Shown here piece by piece: positions 10,632-20,691 of a stretch of DNA of 64,000 bases. Numbering within the stretch: position 1 is the first letter of the stretch; every line of letters starts with the position of its first letter. A program made the translations under genes and the position numbers. The notes beneath the pieces are model-generated. The model had not been told where the DNA came from and searched no databases. It saw only the letters and a list, made by a program, of their open reading frames with translations. Origin of the DNA: Acorus gramineus (Eukaryota > Streptophyta > Magnoliopsida > Acorales > Acoraceae); the NCBI GenBank assembly GCA_030737835.1, contig CM060848.1, positions 5,731,267 to 5,795,266 on the forward strand, read 5' to 3'.

Positions 10632-10781
10632 CTTTTCAGCATACAGGAGAAAGGAGGACGAGCAATTCAGGACAACCAGGTCAAAAAATTTGAAAGCCAT
10701 CAGTCGGACATCTACAGATAGATGTGTCATTGCATTGAACATATAAGCCATTATTGAGGAGACAAGAGACCCATTCAAATC
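10632..10781 (-). CDS. IPI1/TEX10-like gene, internal exon B
   Basis: This 50-codon exon reads DLNGSLVSSIMAYMFNAMTH, then LSVDVRLMAFKFFDLVV and SSFLLYAEK. The FNAMTHL..DVRLMAF stretch is a hallmark of the plant TEX10/IPI1 family. The acceptor is CTATTTAG and the donor AAG|GTATGT, both canonical, with phase 0 at both ends. It is separated from exon A by an intron of about 8.2 kb that contains the nested copia and Helitron insertion, and from exon C by about 4.25 kb. Confidence 0.9.
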
Positions 10782-11157
10782 CTAAATAGGGGGAAAAATA
10801 GGACAAAGTATTAAAAGAGATGGTATAATCTGCTGTGCGCTTTTCCAAAGAGTTGTTGCTAAGCAATAAATATGATGACCAAAAAATCATGAGTATTACA
10901 GATCATGGGAAAAAATTAAAGTCTTCCTATACTAAGGCACTGTGACCATGTAGGCACTATTTACTGGCACAGACTCATATTCATGTCAATCTGTAAGCTG
11001 CTGGTTTTCGATGGAAGGTTCCTCTCCATTGATCCCCTCCTCTCTCTAAAATAAAAATAAAAATCCCCTTAGTCACCTGTTTTTTTCTTTTGAGAATTGT
11101 AGCCTCAACAAATCTCTAAGTAGTTAGTCAAAGCATTAATTGAAATAATCATGCATT

Positions 11158-11162
11158 GACCG
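11158..11162. repeat. Target-site duplication of copia element 1, left copy
   Basis: GACCG directly precedes the left LTR and is repeated as GACCG at 18822-18826 directly after the right LTR. A 5-bp duplication is normal for Ty1/copia integration. Confidence 0.92.
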
Positions 11163-11321
11163 TATTAAAACACAAATCTCCTCACACTCTTAATAGTGTT
11201 GAGGATCTACATTTATAGAGATGAATACAAGAAGTTACAAGAGGAGTTACAAGAAGTTAAAATAAGTAGTTATAATAAGTACTAACTACTTATAAAGAGT
11301 TATAATTTATTTTATCTAATA
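11163..11321 (-). repeat. 3' LTR of copia element 1 (159 bp)
   Basis: On the plus strand it starts TATTAAAACACAAATC and ends TTTTATCTAATA. It aligns along its whole length with 18676-18821. The termini are TA...TA where TG...CA would be usual. Confidence 0.92.
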
Positions 11322-11333
11322 CGCCCCCCTCAA
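11322..11333 (-). other. Polypurine tract of copia element 1
   Basis: On the minus strand it reads TTGAGGGGGGCG, directly upstream of the 3' LTR. This is the usual plus-strand primer position. Confidence 0.85.
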
Positions 11334-12625
11334 GTTGAGCGTTCTTGAACTCTCAACTTGTCTTGGATAAAATGATGACGAATTGAACTCAATGGCTTGG
11401 TCATAATATCTGCTAGTTGATCCTTTGTCAAAATAAATTTAATATGAAGATGGCCAGCAGAAACTTGATCACTAACAAAGTGATAATCAATCGCCACATG
11501 CTTGGTTCGGGCATGAAAGATTGGATTGGCACAAAGATATGTTGCCCCTAGGTTGTCACACCATAATGTTGGAGCAGTAGAGGTTGGGACACCAAGATCT
11601 TTAAGCAAAGATTGAAGCCAAATGATCTTAGCGGTTGTATTAGCAATGGCACGGTATTCTGCTTTAGTGGAGGATCTTGCAATAGTGTGTTGTTTCTTTG
11701 CAGCCCATGAGACTAAATTCTGACCAAGATAAATTGCATAGCCACCAGTTGACCGACGATCATCAGGACAACCAGCCCAATCAGCATCACTGAAGGCTTG
11801 GATGTCATGTGTGGGTGTGTTGGAAAGATACAAACCATAAGATAAAGTTTTCTTGAGATAACGAAGGATTCTTTTAACTGCTTGCCAATGCTCGGTGGAA
11901 GGATTCTGCATGAACTGACACACCTTATTGATAGAGAAAGCCAAATCAGGGCGTGTTAATGTGACATATTGAAGAGCACCAACAATGCTGCGATATAGAT
12001 GTGGATCGGTCATTGGTTCACCACCCGCCTTGCTAAGCTTTGAAGACGATGCCATGGGTGTGTCAACCGGTTTGGCTCCCTCCAACTTGGACCTACTGAG
12101 GAGATCAATAATGTATTTGCGTTGTGAAAGAATGATACCAGTTGAATGAGGAACTACTTCAATACCCAAGAAGAATGATAGTGGACCGAGATCCTTCAAA
12201 GCAAATTGAGAGCTTAAAGTAGATATGACGTTGTCAATAGCAACATTGTTATTCCCAGTCAAGATGATATCATCAACATATATAAGAATATAGAGAATAA
12301 TACTTCCATTGTTGAATATGAATAATGAACTATCCACCTTGGAACCAACAAAGTGAAGTTGCAGAAGAGATGAGGTTAGACAATGAAACCAAGCCCGAGG
12401 GGATTGTTTGAGACCATAGACTAACCGATGTAGTTTGCAGACATGACGAGGATGGGTGGCATCAATGAAGCCTGGTGGTTGGGTCATGTAGACCTCGTCC
12501 TTGAGATGACCATGGAGCAAAGCATTACTTACATCCAATTGATGAATGTTCCAACCATGACTAACTGCAATTGAGAGAACTGTGCGAATGGTTGTCGCTT
12601 TGACCACAGGACTGAATGTTTCCAT
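11330..12625 (-). CDS. Copia element 1 reverse transcriptase and RNase H
   Basis: 431 codons are open. Reverse transcriptase motifs are QLDVSNALLHGHL (about residue 33-45), VYGLKQSPRAW and YILIYVDDIILTG, with the catalytic YVDD intact. RNase H shows FSDADWAGCPDDRRSTGG, SSTKAEYRA, LWCDNLGA and ARTKHVAIDYHFV, ending DQLADIMTKPLS. This is the best-preserved part of the element. The frame upstream (to about 12660) is closed by a stop, so it is detached from the integrase. Confidence 0.92.
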   Translation of the reverse strand: METFSPVVKATTIRTVLSIAVSHGWNIHQLDVSNALLHGHLKDEVYMTQPPGFIDATHPRHVCKLHRLVYGLKQSPRAWFHCLTSSLLQLHFVGSKVDSSLFIFNNGSIILYILIYVDDIILTGNNNVAIDNVISTLSSQFALKDLGPLSFFLGIEVVPHSTGIILSQRKYIIDLLSRSKLEGAKPVDTPMASSSKLSKAGGEPMTDPHLYRSIVGALQYVTLTRPDLAFSINKVCQFMQNPSTEHWQAVKRILRYLKKTLSYGLYLSNTPTHDIQAFSDADWAGCPDDRRSTGGYAIYLGQNLVSWAAKKQHTIARSSTKAEYRAIANTTAKIIWLQSLLKDLGVPTSTAPTLWCDNLGATYLCANPIFHARTKHVAIDYHFVSDQVSAGHLHIKFILTKDQLADIMTKPLSSIRHHFIQDKLRVQERST

Positions 12626-12659
12626 GTAGTCAATGAGTGCATTGATTTAATTACCCATC

Positions 12660-13683
12660 GCTTCACGCCAATGAAGATGTCTGTTGGCCTCAGAGAAGCA
12701 AGTTGGTTCACGTTGGGATGCACATTCTGTAAGAAGACCATGAGGGAGTCTATACTTTGGGTTGGGAGTAGGCTGAGGTCATAGAGAGTATTTGGGATGG
12801 TGACGTTGGTGACATGGAATATTATTGTCATGTTGAATGAGAGGAGGAGTGACTTGAATGGAAGTAGGATGTGTTGGATTATTAGAGGGAACAAAAAGTA
12901 ATGGAGGTTGTTCATTATTGGGGAGAAGTGGAATATTTGTAAGTGGTGGTGTGGTGGGTATGTGAGAAGAATGAGAGAGAGTAGAAATACCAGATGTGTG
13001 CTCTTCACGAACTGACTGAGGCATCTCTATTGGGAGGAGGAATGGACCACATGGCACTTCTTGTGGGCTCCGCATCATAGATTAGTTAAAGTGGGAGAAA
13101 GGAAATGAGTTTTCATGGAAACGTGCATGCCTAGCGATGTATATCCTACGAGACGTTGGATCCATGCATCTATATCCATGATGGTTTTGACTATAACCCA
13201 AGAAAACACAAGGTATTGAGTGAAAATTAAATTTATTTTTATTGTAAGGTCGGAGATAGGAAAAGACTAAGCAACCAAAAATTTTAAAAAAGGAATAATT
13301 GGGAGATTGATTAAAAAGAACTTGAAAAGGAGATCAATTATGAAGAACAGAGGTCGGCATTCGGTTTATGAGATAAACAGATGTGTCAAAAGCAAAATGC
13401 CAATATTTTTTAGGAACACATCCATGAGCAAGTAGTGTGAGATCCGTTTCAGTGACATGGCGAATCTTTCGGTCGGCTGCTCCATTTTGCTCATGGGTGT
13501 GTGGACAAATAATGCGATGTGTGATGCCACATTTGTCAAAATGAGCTGCAAGTTTACGAAATTCCCCACCCCAATCAGAATGGAAATTACAAATTTTAGA
13601 ATTCAAAAGACATTCAACCTTTGCTTGAAATTTAATAAAAATATCACATACATCGACGTTCTAAAGGATAGAACCACACATAT
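12660..13683 (-). pseudogene. Copia element 1 integrase C-terminal half and linker, frame-broken
   Basis: The minus strand at 13334-13606 carries SKICNFHSDWGGEF and HEQNGAADRKIRH, the later part of the integrase core. It continues with VFLGYSQNHHGYRCMDP-like sequence near 13140-13210 and a Pro-rich linker at 12779-13078, then WREAMGN before the reverse transcriptase frame. Stops or frame changes occur at about 13320, 13079 and 12655. The upstream junction at 13683 is the Helitron edge. Confidence 0.85.
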
Positions 13684-16600
13684 CTATATCTATACTATCT
13701 ATATCTATACTACCTATAAAAGTACCAATCCATGAAAAACATTCATTGGACATGTTTACCCTTACCGATTCATGAAAATCCATTCCTACCCTCAAATGAT
13801 ATTTGATTAGACATATTTACTCTTTCAAATTCTATGAAATCGAATACTCTATATAATGTGTTTAATTTAAGTACCAATCTATGAAAACCATTTATGGACG
13901 AAGAATTAAACCAAAATTTAATATATACCCTTTCAATTATATGTCATATATGTATCGTGATATTTTCTAAATATAAATTCTTAGACGAAGTTTATGTTTT
14001 AATCAATAAATCTAAATCTATCTATATTATCTATCTATCTATATTATATTATATCTATACTATATTATATATTATTTATATACTATATAAAAGTCTCTTA
14101 ACCCAAAAAACTATTGTTTGACCATTTTATACCTACCAATCCACTCAATCTCATTACAATCCATTTACATCACTTTAATCACAACCATTTGACCATTTTA
14201 CCCTTCTAATTTTATTCAATTCCATGAAAATCCATTCACGTCATTTTAATCTCATTCATAATTTATTCCAGTACATACATTGCATCATATAATCATATTA
14301 ATAATTTACATAAATTATATGTATTTGAATATTTTATATGTGCCAACTGAAATTAAATTAATATATTTATTAAATTATAATTAAAATCGGATATCATAAT
14401 ATTATGAGGATAAGAGGATGCTTATAAAATGAAATGATATTCAAAATATAATTCTAATGTGATTCCTATTTTATCACTTTAACAATCATATTATAATAAA
14501 ATCTATATAGTTAATATTGGTTGGGGGAGACTGAAAATAATGATTATAAATCAATGAGGGTTTTAAGGGGATTTTTTTTAATATTTTACCCCTTACCAAT
14601 CAATCAAAATCCACCCAAACCCCTTTCTAAAGCATCCGTTCACCTTCCTCAAACCTTTCGCAATCCAGCCCTCGTCTTTACATATCACTCAACGCCATTC
14701 TATACAATTGAATGCATTTCATTGATTCTGGACATTCAACTATGGGAATACAAAAAGTCACATATTTGTTTATTCTCCTAAACATTAGAAAATGAGAAAA
14801 AAGAAAATGCAATGCTTCTTCACTTTTCCTGCTTCGGCTGAAAAGCCTAACAATGTATGGACGCGAAGATGGAGGAGGGTGTCAAAGTGGAGACCCAAAA
14901 AGTTTAAAATCAGTCATTTGTATCTACATCTACATATGTATTATTCGATTTTGATATCTAGAGTTTATCTAAAGCTCCTATAAAATTCTTTTGGCATATG
15001 AGATTTGTTCCTGTATTATTTGTCTCCCCTTAAACTATATTTATTTAAATTCCTCTAATCTTTCTTTGTCCTGGTTGATGAGAATTGCATTTATTTATTT
15101 ATTATTATTGTTGTTTTCGTGTGATTCTAATGATGATAAGTTCTATTTTGTAGGTTTTCATCTTTTGATAGGATAATATATGACATGTGTATGTAGAAGC
15201 CGTTGCATGCATGACTACTCACAGCAATTGTATTGTAAATACTGGAAGTTGATTAAGGAGTACATTACTTCGACAGTAAGGTTTCAAGAATGCGAAAAAT
15301 GTGCCTTTTTTTTTAATCTTGTCTTTGAGGCATCAAGGAAGCAATTTTAGTTTGATTTTTTGGTGAAAAATATCTGGTTCATAAGTCTTCGTTTTGACAT
15401 GCTTATTATAGTTTTGACATGCTTATTTTCTTAATATAATTGCTTTGGTCATTTTTAAATTTTGGATTCGAGAAATCTTCTACATCTACCAAAGTTTCCT
15501 TCAATCTGTTTAGATATTTTTCAGCAAACAGAAGATCTGTCATGTAATTCCTCTAAACCAGTTCAAATGGATTTTTTGACAATACAAATAAGTGAAGTCC
15601 AACTTCTTTGCTTTTATGTTTTGTATTATCATTGTTCATTCTTGATTATTGAGGTTTTTTAATTTAATTTTTTTGGCAGAAAAAGATACATTTAGATGGT
15701 TTTTTCTAGAGAATTCCACCCTTTTCAAAATGCAAAAAGTTCTAAAATGGTAAGCTATTTGTTTAACATTTTTGTGCTTATGAAATTTCATCTTAGAAAT
15801 ATATTTAATCTAATATTTTCTGAGGTATGTGTTATTCTATTTCGTGAATCACAATCTCTGTAAATGACTTATTTGGGCATGCTATTATGTGAGTAGAACT
15901 GATTATTTACGATTGATATGTTATTGGAGATTGTTTGGTGAATGATTTTACTGTTTATTGAATGTTTAGAACATCATTTAGATTGATCAGATCAATCATG
16001 GATCAGAGAATTGATCTTTGGTTGAATATTTCTCTGTTGGTCTTCATGAATCATATTTTTTTATTAATATAGATCAAGTTTTGTTTGTTCTTTCTTTGAA
16101 GGTGACTGGGGATGGCTGCTTGGGTTTATTATAATTATTTTTTAATAGAAAAAAGGTTATGTTATGTGTTCTTAAACACTTAAAAAACAATTCACTATCT
16201 ATTTTATGTTGGTTGCAAACAATAGAATAATAATAGCAGGTTGTTATTGTAATTTGTTAATCATTTATTGAATATAAATTGAGTTTGTTAATAGAATTTC
16301 TGAATCAACTATTGTTGATGTTGGTTAATATTTCGTAAATGTAAATGGTATTGGTGTATGATTCTGAAGCAAGTGTATGCTATAGTTGCATGCAGGTTTT
16401 GATGAACAACGACTTCCAGAATTGAGTAGCAATGCATCGCTATAGAAGTTTTTCATTTACATTGAATTGCAGTAGCAACATTTGTTTTAAATTAGCAGTA
16501 AGTTTTGTTGAATTGCAGTGGTAACATTTGATAAATTGCAGTAAGATAACAAGTTTTCATTTATTGCAGTAACAGGTTTTTACTTTAATGAACAACTGCA

Positions 16601-17160
16601 ATAATGAATATTAACCCCTAAAAATGACTAGAAATGAATGTCCCTATCATTTTTACTTTGGTGGGGGCGGGGGGTGGGTCGTTTCGACAGATTTAGAGAC
16701 TTTAGAGAGCTCTTTGTTTACATTGATGACTATTTTATTTTAGTAATTTGTTTTTCTGTTTTTATGTGAATTGTTGGAAACAATTTCTGTGCATGCCATT
16801 AGATTCATTAGATTATGGTTTTCTATTTTGAAAAAATGTGCATGAATTATGGTTCTCTTGTTTTATTGTATTCTGGCATTGTTTTGAAGAGGGAAAATTT
16901 GATCAAATTTATTTTTAAAACCAATAAGTGAATGTATGTTCCCACTTCAAGAGTGTGAATATTCGAACAGGTCATTGTTCCAGATTCCTGGTTAGATGTT
17001 TTTTTGAAAATTAACTAGGTTTATAATTAAGTTTTGATCATTGTATCTCTATTTTTTATTATCATTTAATAATTCACTACAAATCAATAATCCTATCTAA
17101 TATTCATTTATTATATTTTAACAAAATAATTAATGTGCAACGGACATGTACATCAACTAG
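13683..17160 (+). mobile_element. Non-autonomous Helitron inserted in the copia integrase gene
   Basis: It begins TCTATATCTATACTATC...CTATAAAAGT and ends CGGACATGTACATCAACTAG. The 5' TC and 3' CTAG ends, a short GC-containing stem just before CTAG, and insertion between A (13682) and T (17161) are Helitron hallmarks. The flanking copia integrase sequence resumes directly on the other side: the FIDDF motif lies on the right flank and VWFYPL on the left. The interior is AT-rich with no Rep/helicase frame, so it depends on a helper. A second 5'-end-like segment lies at about 14025-14103. Confidence 0.87.
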
Positions 17161-17161
17161 T

Positions 17162-17566
17162 TTATAAAAAATCATCAATAAATAAAACAAAATAATGATT
17201 TCCTTCAATTGATGGAATTGGAGAGGGTCCCCATACATCACTAAAAATCAATTCTAAGGGAGAGGAACTATTAGAAGGAGTTGGTGGAAGAGACAACTTT
17301 GACATTTTTCCTAAACAACATGCAGTACAAGGAGGCAAGCTCTTGGGAGGAAGGGATGGAAGATGGTGTCCATTTATTATTTGATGAAGTACACGGTGAT
17401 GCGGATGACCCAAGCGTGCATGCCAACATGAGACAGTGGCACACTCACCGAAGAAAGCCGTGGGTCCATCAACTTTATTCCGAATTGCAACATCAGGGAG
17501 TTTGTAGAGACCGCCATCATTCAGCCCGTGAAGAAGGATTTTCTGCGTTTGTTGGTCCATTACCAA
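17162..17566 (-). pseudogene. Copia element 1 GAG-pre-integrase and start of integrase
   Basis: The frame reads ILLHGLNDGGLYKL, then WHARLGHPHHRVLHQII (the GAG-pre-integrase HxxxxH), CTACCLGKMSKL (zinc-binding CxxC) and FSDVWGPSP...YFVLFIDDF, the first catalytic Asp region of integrase. It stops at the Helitron junction. Between the protease frame and this one a coding stretch seems to be missing, since the frames overlap near 17517-17566 out of phase. Confidence 0.88.
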
Positions 17567-18644
17567 CTTTCAGTCGATCTGCACCAATATAATTGTCTGC
17601 CATAGTTAGATTAGCGAGGTCTGGAGTAACATGGTGGGTTGCACCAGTGTCAGGAAACCAAGTGTCAAAATCACCAGTAGTAGAGGTTGAAGGGAATGAC
17701 GCAATGTTGGCCAAGGCATCGAATGGTCGATCATATCGGTAGTAGCAGCGAATAGCCACATGGTTGGAGCGCCCACAAATTTGACATTTCTCTCTATTTT
17801 GAGAATTTATAGGTGTTGGGAGAAGACCACTTTTTGAAACAAAGGATCGGTTGTTGGATTGAAAACGAGTATTAGTAGGTTGGTTGTTATTGGGTGGAGT
17901 TCTCTTGTTGAAATTTCTTGTAGAAGATCCACGATAGGCAACATTGGCAGAAAGAAGAATAGAAGAATATGTTTCTTTTCCATGAAGTCTTATTTCATGG
18001 CTAACAAGTAGGCTATGGAGTTCAAGATATGAAACATGTTGAGGTCTAGCAGAAAGAGCAGTGATCATGTCACTAAAATCACCACCGAGGTTGTGAAATA
18101 TGATGGCATTAAATTCATTTGGATCAAGAGGTTTGTTTGCGGCAGCAAGTTGATCGGCAATAAGCTTGGCTTTTTGGAGATAAGTAGCAACAGGAAGATC
18201 ACCTTTGGAGAGTGTTTGGAGTTGAGTATGTAATTGAAGAATCCGCGTATGAGTAGGGGTTCCAAAAGCTTGTGCAAGACATACCCATGCTTGATTAGAT
18301 GTAGTAGCACCAACCACATGAGGAAGAACATCTTCAGATAAAGATGCAATAATCCAACTGAAAAGCATTTGATCCCTTCTACTCCAAGAAATGAATTCTG
18401 GATTGGGCTGAGAAGAATCACCATTTGTTATTGTAGGTAATGGAGGACTGTCAGTACCATTTATGAGGTCTTCTAAGTCATGAGAGATAAGGATTGGTAG
18501 AAATTGGGTTTTCCATAATAAATAATTATTGGGAGTCAGTTTGAGAGAAAGATATTGAGTTGGGTTAGGCATGGGAATTGTTTGAGTTGATGGATTGATG
18601 ATTGTTTCTTGATGAGTATTGGAAGTAGAATGAGATGAGGCCAT
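17517..18644 (-). CDS. Copia element 1 gag and protease (375 codons open)
   Basis: The gag core runs from about residue 25 (LKLTPNNYLLWKTQFLPIL) to the zinc knuckle CQICGRSNHVAIRC near residue 290, followed by the retroviral-type protease motif WFPDTGATHHVTP. The start ATG at 18642-18644 lies some 20 bp after the primer-binding site, as expected for a short leader. Gag packages RNA and the protease cleaves the polyprotein. The frame leaves the conserved path after KVGNG, showing a frameshift or deletion. Confidence 0.92.
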   Translation of the reverse strand: MASSHSTSNTHQETIINPSTQTIPMPNPTQYLSLKLTPNNYLLWKTQFLPILISHDLEDLINGTDSPPLPTITNGDSSQPNPEFISWSRRDQMLFSWIIASLSEDVLPHVVGATTSNQAWVCLAQAFGTPTHTRILQLHTQLQTLSKGDLPVATYLQKAKLIADQLAAANKPLDPNEFNAIIFHNLGGDFSDMITALSARPQHVSYLELHSLLVSHEIRLHGKETYSSILLSANVAYRGSSTRNFNKRTPPNNNQPTNTRFQSNNRSFVSKSGLLPTPINSQNREKCQICGRSNHVAIRCYYRYDRPFDALANIASFPSTSTTGDFDTWFPDTGATHHVTPDLANLTMADNYIGADRLKVGNGPTNAENPSSRAE

Positions 18645-18663
18645 AGGATAAGGATCTCAGTGT

Positions 18664-18675
18664 GTTCTGATACCA
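18664..18675 (-). other. Primer-binding site of copia element 1
   Basis: On the minus strand it reads TGGTATCAGAAC and abuts the LTR. It differs by one base from the usual TGGTATCAGAGC for initiator tRNA-Met. Confidence 0.88.
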
Positions 18676-18821
18676 TATTAAAACACAATTCTCCTCACAC
18701 TCTTAATGATGTTGAGGATCTACATTTATAGAGATGAATACAAAAAGTTACAAGAGAAGTTATAAGGAGTTATAATAAGTACTAACTACTTATAAAGAGT
18801 TATAATTTATTTTATCTAATA
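18676..18821 (-). repeat. 5' LTR of copia element 1 (146 bp)
   Basis: Homologous throughout to 11163-11321, with a net 13-bp shorter middle. Followed by the GACCG target duplication at 18822-18826. Confidence 0.92.
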
Positions 18822-18826
18822 GACCG
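18822..18826. repeat. Target-site duplication of copia element 1, right copy
   Basis: GACCG, identical to 11158-11162. Confidence 0.92.
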
Positions 18827-18945
18827 TTTGTAGTAATTATGCTAAAATGCTCTAAAGAACCAAGCCTCGATCTCAAACATATATCCATTTAGATGATGAA
18901 CAAATAGTTTCATAAGCATTAAAAAATGAAGATATCCTGACAAAC

Positions 18946-19115
18946 CTCTTTCAAAATAGGAAATATCACTTTCTTGAAAAGGTTATGAAGCTCTTCTCGA
19001 ATCACTGCATCATTATTATAAATACGCTCTCGCAGCTTCTGTATTATGGCAAGCTTGTGAAGTTTAATCTCGGATTGAAATTTGAGGGCTAAATCTCTAA
19101 TTCCAATCAGCGCAA
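18946..19115 (-). CDS. IPI1/TEX10-like gene, internal exon A
   Basis: This 170-bp exon has 56 full codons plus two bases: ALIGIRDLALKFQSEIKLHK, then LAIIQKLRERIYNNDAVIRE and LHNLFKKVIFPILKE. The family typically has LxGIxDL...KLHKLxxIxKLRERI and FPxxKE here, joining smoothly to exon B. The donor is GAG|GTTTGT. The acceptor, at the AG just before TTGCGCTG, has a T-rich tract upstream. Exons 5' of this, encoding the N terminus, were sought up to 20010 and not recognised. The visible coding sequence has no lesion, so the gene may be functional if the missing exons exist elsewhere. Confidence 0.88.
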
Positions 19116-20010
19116 CTTCATGAAGGCAAAAAAAATGTTTAATAATGCAGGCATGCTAATAAATGTGAATTGAAAAGAATAATTATGCTAACAAAGCATA
19201 TGACTTGGAATTGGATATGCCTTTTAGTTAAAACAAGTAAATCAGCATTCATCTAAAAAAAAAAAAATTGATCATGAGTTGTGATTGTCTCAAGAACTCG
19301 AAATATATACTGTAGGACAAAAACGCAAAGCCAATTTTATGACAAAGCATGTACTAGGAGTTAGCAAAAACCATGCAAAACTACGAAATAAGGATTCATA
19401 AGGAAACAAGCAAAGTGTTTTATTTTGATTGTTGTAAAAAGAAAATATAAGGGTTGTGTTGTTCTCACATATATGCATTTGAATACAACCCCACCCCCCC
19501 CCCCCCCCCCCCCCCCAACACACACCTCCCTTCATTAATGATATATCATATAAAAACACATCAAGGGCAGCATGATCTTCAAAGGGAATTCATGGCTTTG
19601 TAAATTTCTTAGAGCCAACCACAAACCATCAAAAGAGACCATGTTAACGATGATGTTGGTGTTGAAAGAGACCATGTTAACGATGATGTTAGTGTTGATG
19701 ATATTGAAGCGCTGACCATTTCCACGGGGGACAGTGCCTCTTGACAATATTATCAGCTTTTACATGCCCACTAGCACATAGAAGGACTGAATAAACATGT
19801 CTACTTGTCCAGCACATGTAAGGACAGCAAAAAACAGTTTTCCATTACGGATTTCTATGAAAAGCATGGTTAGCGTGCAAAACATCAGGATCACCAAAGC
19901 GATTATTCTTATACAATATAACAAACTGAAAAAGTTGCCAGCATGAGGCATGTACACAGAGGCACTTGATAAGAAAAACCAAACATCATTACATCAATTT
20001 TTGTTAAATG
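19116..20010. other. Sequence upstream of exon A, with short repeats
   Basis: Contains a 23-bp C run (19494-19516) and a duplicated 32-bp phrase, AAGAGACCATGTTAACGATG..., at about 19632 and 19668. Minus-strand frames at 19535-19747 and 19760-19957 are open but match nothing I recognise. I cannot tell whether they are exons. Confidence 0.5.
19494..19516. repeat. 23-bp poly(C) tract
   Basis: Uninterrupted C run in AT-rich surroundings, comparable to the 22-bp G run at 6770-6791. Confidence 0.9.
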
Positions 20011-20165
20011 TGTTAGATTATATATCAGTTTGTTATGATATTAGTTTGTTAGTGTGTTACATGTGTAACACTATCTTGTACTATTATATAAAAGACTTTA
20101 GTCCCTCTCTAATAGAACAAGGGTTTTAGAGTTTCATTATTATTTTCTCTCTCTTATTTCGAACA
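20011..20165 (+). repeat. 5' LTR of a truncated copia element (155 bp)
   Basis: Begins TGTTAGATTATATATC and ends TTTCGAACA, followed at once by TGGTATCAAAGC (20166-20177), a variant tRNA-Met primer-binding site. It belongs to the same family as 1027-1160 and 36073-36197. There is a TATA-like TATTATATAAAAG at about 20087. No gag or pol follows, so only the 5' end survives. Confidence 0.85.
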
Positions 20166-20177
20166 TGGTATCAAAGC

Positions 20178-20691
20178 CACCTCTAAAATCCTAGATCTAT
20201 ATAAAAAAAAGTTTTATTTCTTCTTTCTCTCTCCGATTGAAGAGTTTTCAATCGGAGCGGGGGAAGACTTTTGGTACCCATATTTTTTTTTCCCTTATTT
20301 GTTGCTTTGTTTGCTTTCCGCGCAAATCCTATTCGTTTTCCTGCGCGGGTTTCCTGCGCCCCCGCGCGCTCTCCTTGCCCTCCTCATGCTACTGTACCGG
20401 CTGCCCCACATGCCCGTCTGTCCGCATCTGTCCGTCCGCACACGCTCCAGCCCGCGTCTGTTCCGTGGTGAGATCCTGCGCTTTGCGAGATCTGCACGAC
20501 TCGAGCACGTCAAATTAGTGCGCCATCCGCGCTTGTCAAATCCGCGGTCAGATTTCTCTCCGCGTTAAATCAGTGACTGCGGCTTTTTTTTCTTACGCGT
20601 GTTTGTCCGTCCGTGCATCAAATCCCGCATTCGTCCCTGCGTGATTCATCACCTGTGCATTAACAACACTTGGCATCTCCATGTGATAAGC
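20178..20691 (+). repeat. C-rich leader of the truncated copia element
   Basis: After a CT-rich start this turns GC-rich (about 20320-20570), with CGCGC, CCGTCCG and CCTGCG motifs and Pro/Ala/Arg-rich frames in all phases. It ends where the large palindrome begins. No gag start resembling MSE/MSD was found, so the element is cut off in its leader. Confidence 0.65.

Larger units (their letters stand above)
11163..18821 (-). mobile_element. Ty1/copia element 1, complete ends, interrupted by a Helitron
   Basis: The element carries an LTR at both ends (11163-11321 and 18676-18821), a tRNA-Met primer-binding site, a polypurine tract and 5-bp target duplications. Minus-strand coding order is gag, protease, integrase, reverse transcriptase, RNase H. 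Without the 3,478-bp Helitron it would be about 4.18 kb, normal for a small copia element. The coding region has several frame breaks, so it is not autonomous. The two LTRs differ by a 13-bp length difference and some substitutions, so the insertion is not very recent. It lies in an intron of the IPI1/TEX10-like gene, in the same orientation as that gene. Confidence 0.93.

Noticed and set aside
14791-14983. Possible captured gene fragment inside the Helitron
   Set aside because: Only short frames with no recognisable protein; composition no different from the rest of the element.
17100-17160. Rolling-circle Rep/helicase gene expected for an autonomous Helitron
   Set aside because: No such frame exists between 13683 and 17160.
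19760-19957. Minus frame with FIEIRNGKLFFAVLTC, considered as a 5' exon of the IPI1/TEX10-like gene
   Set aside because: No similarity to the family N terminus, and phases and splice sites could not be matched to exon A.
20237-20568. Several overlapping plus-strand frames in GC-rich sequence
   Set aside because: They lie in the C-rich leader between primer-binding site and gag of a truncated copia element.
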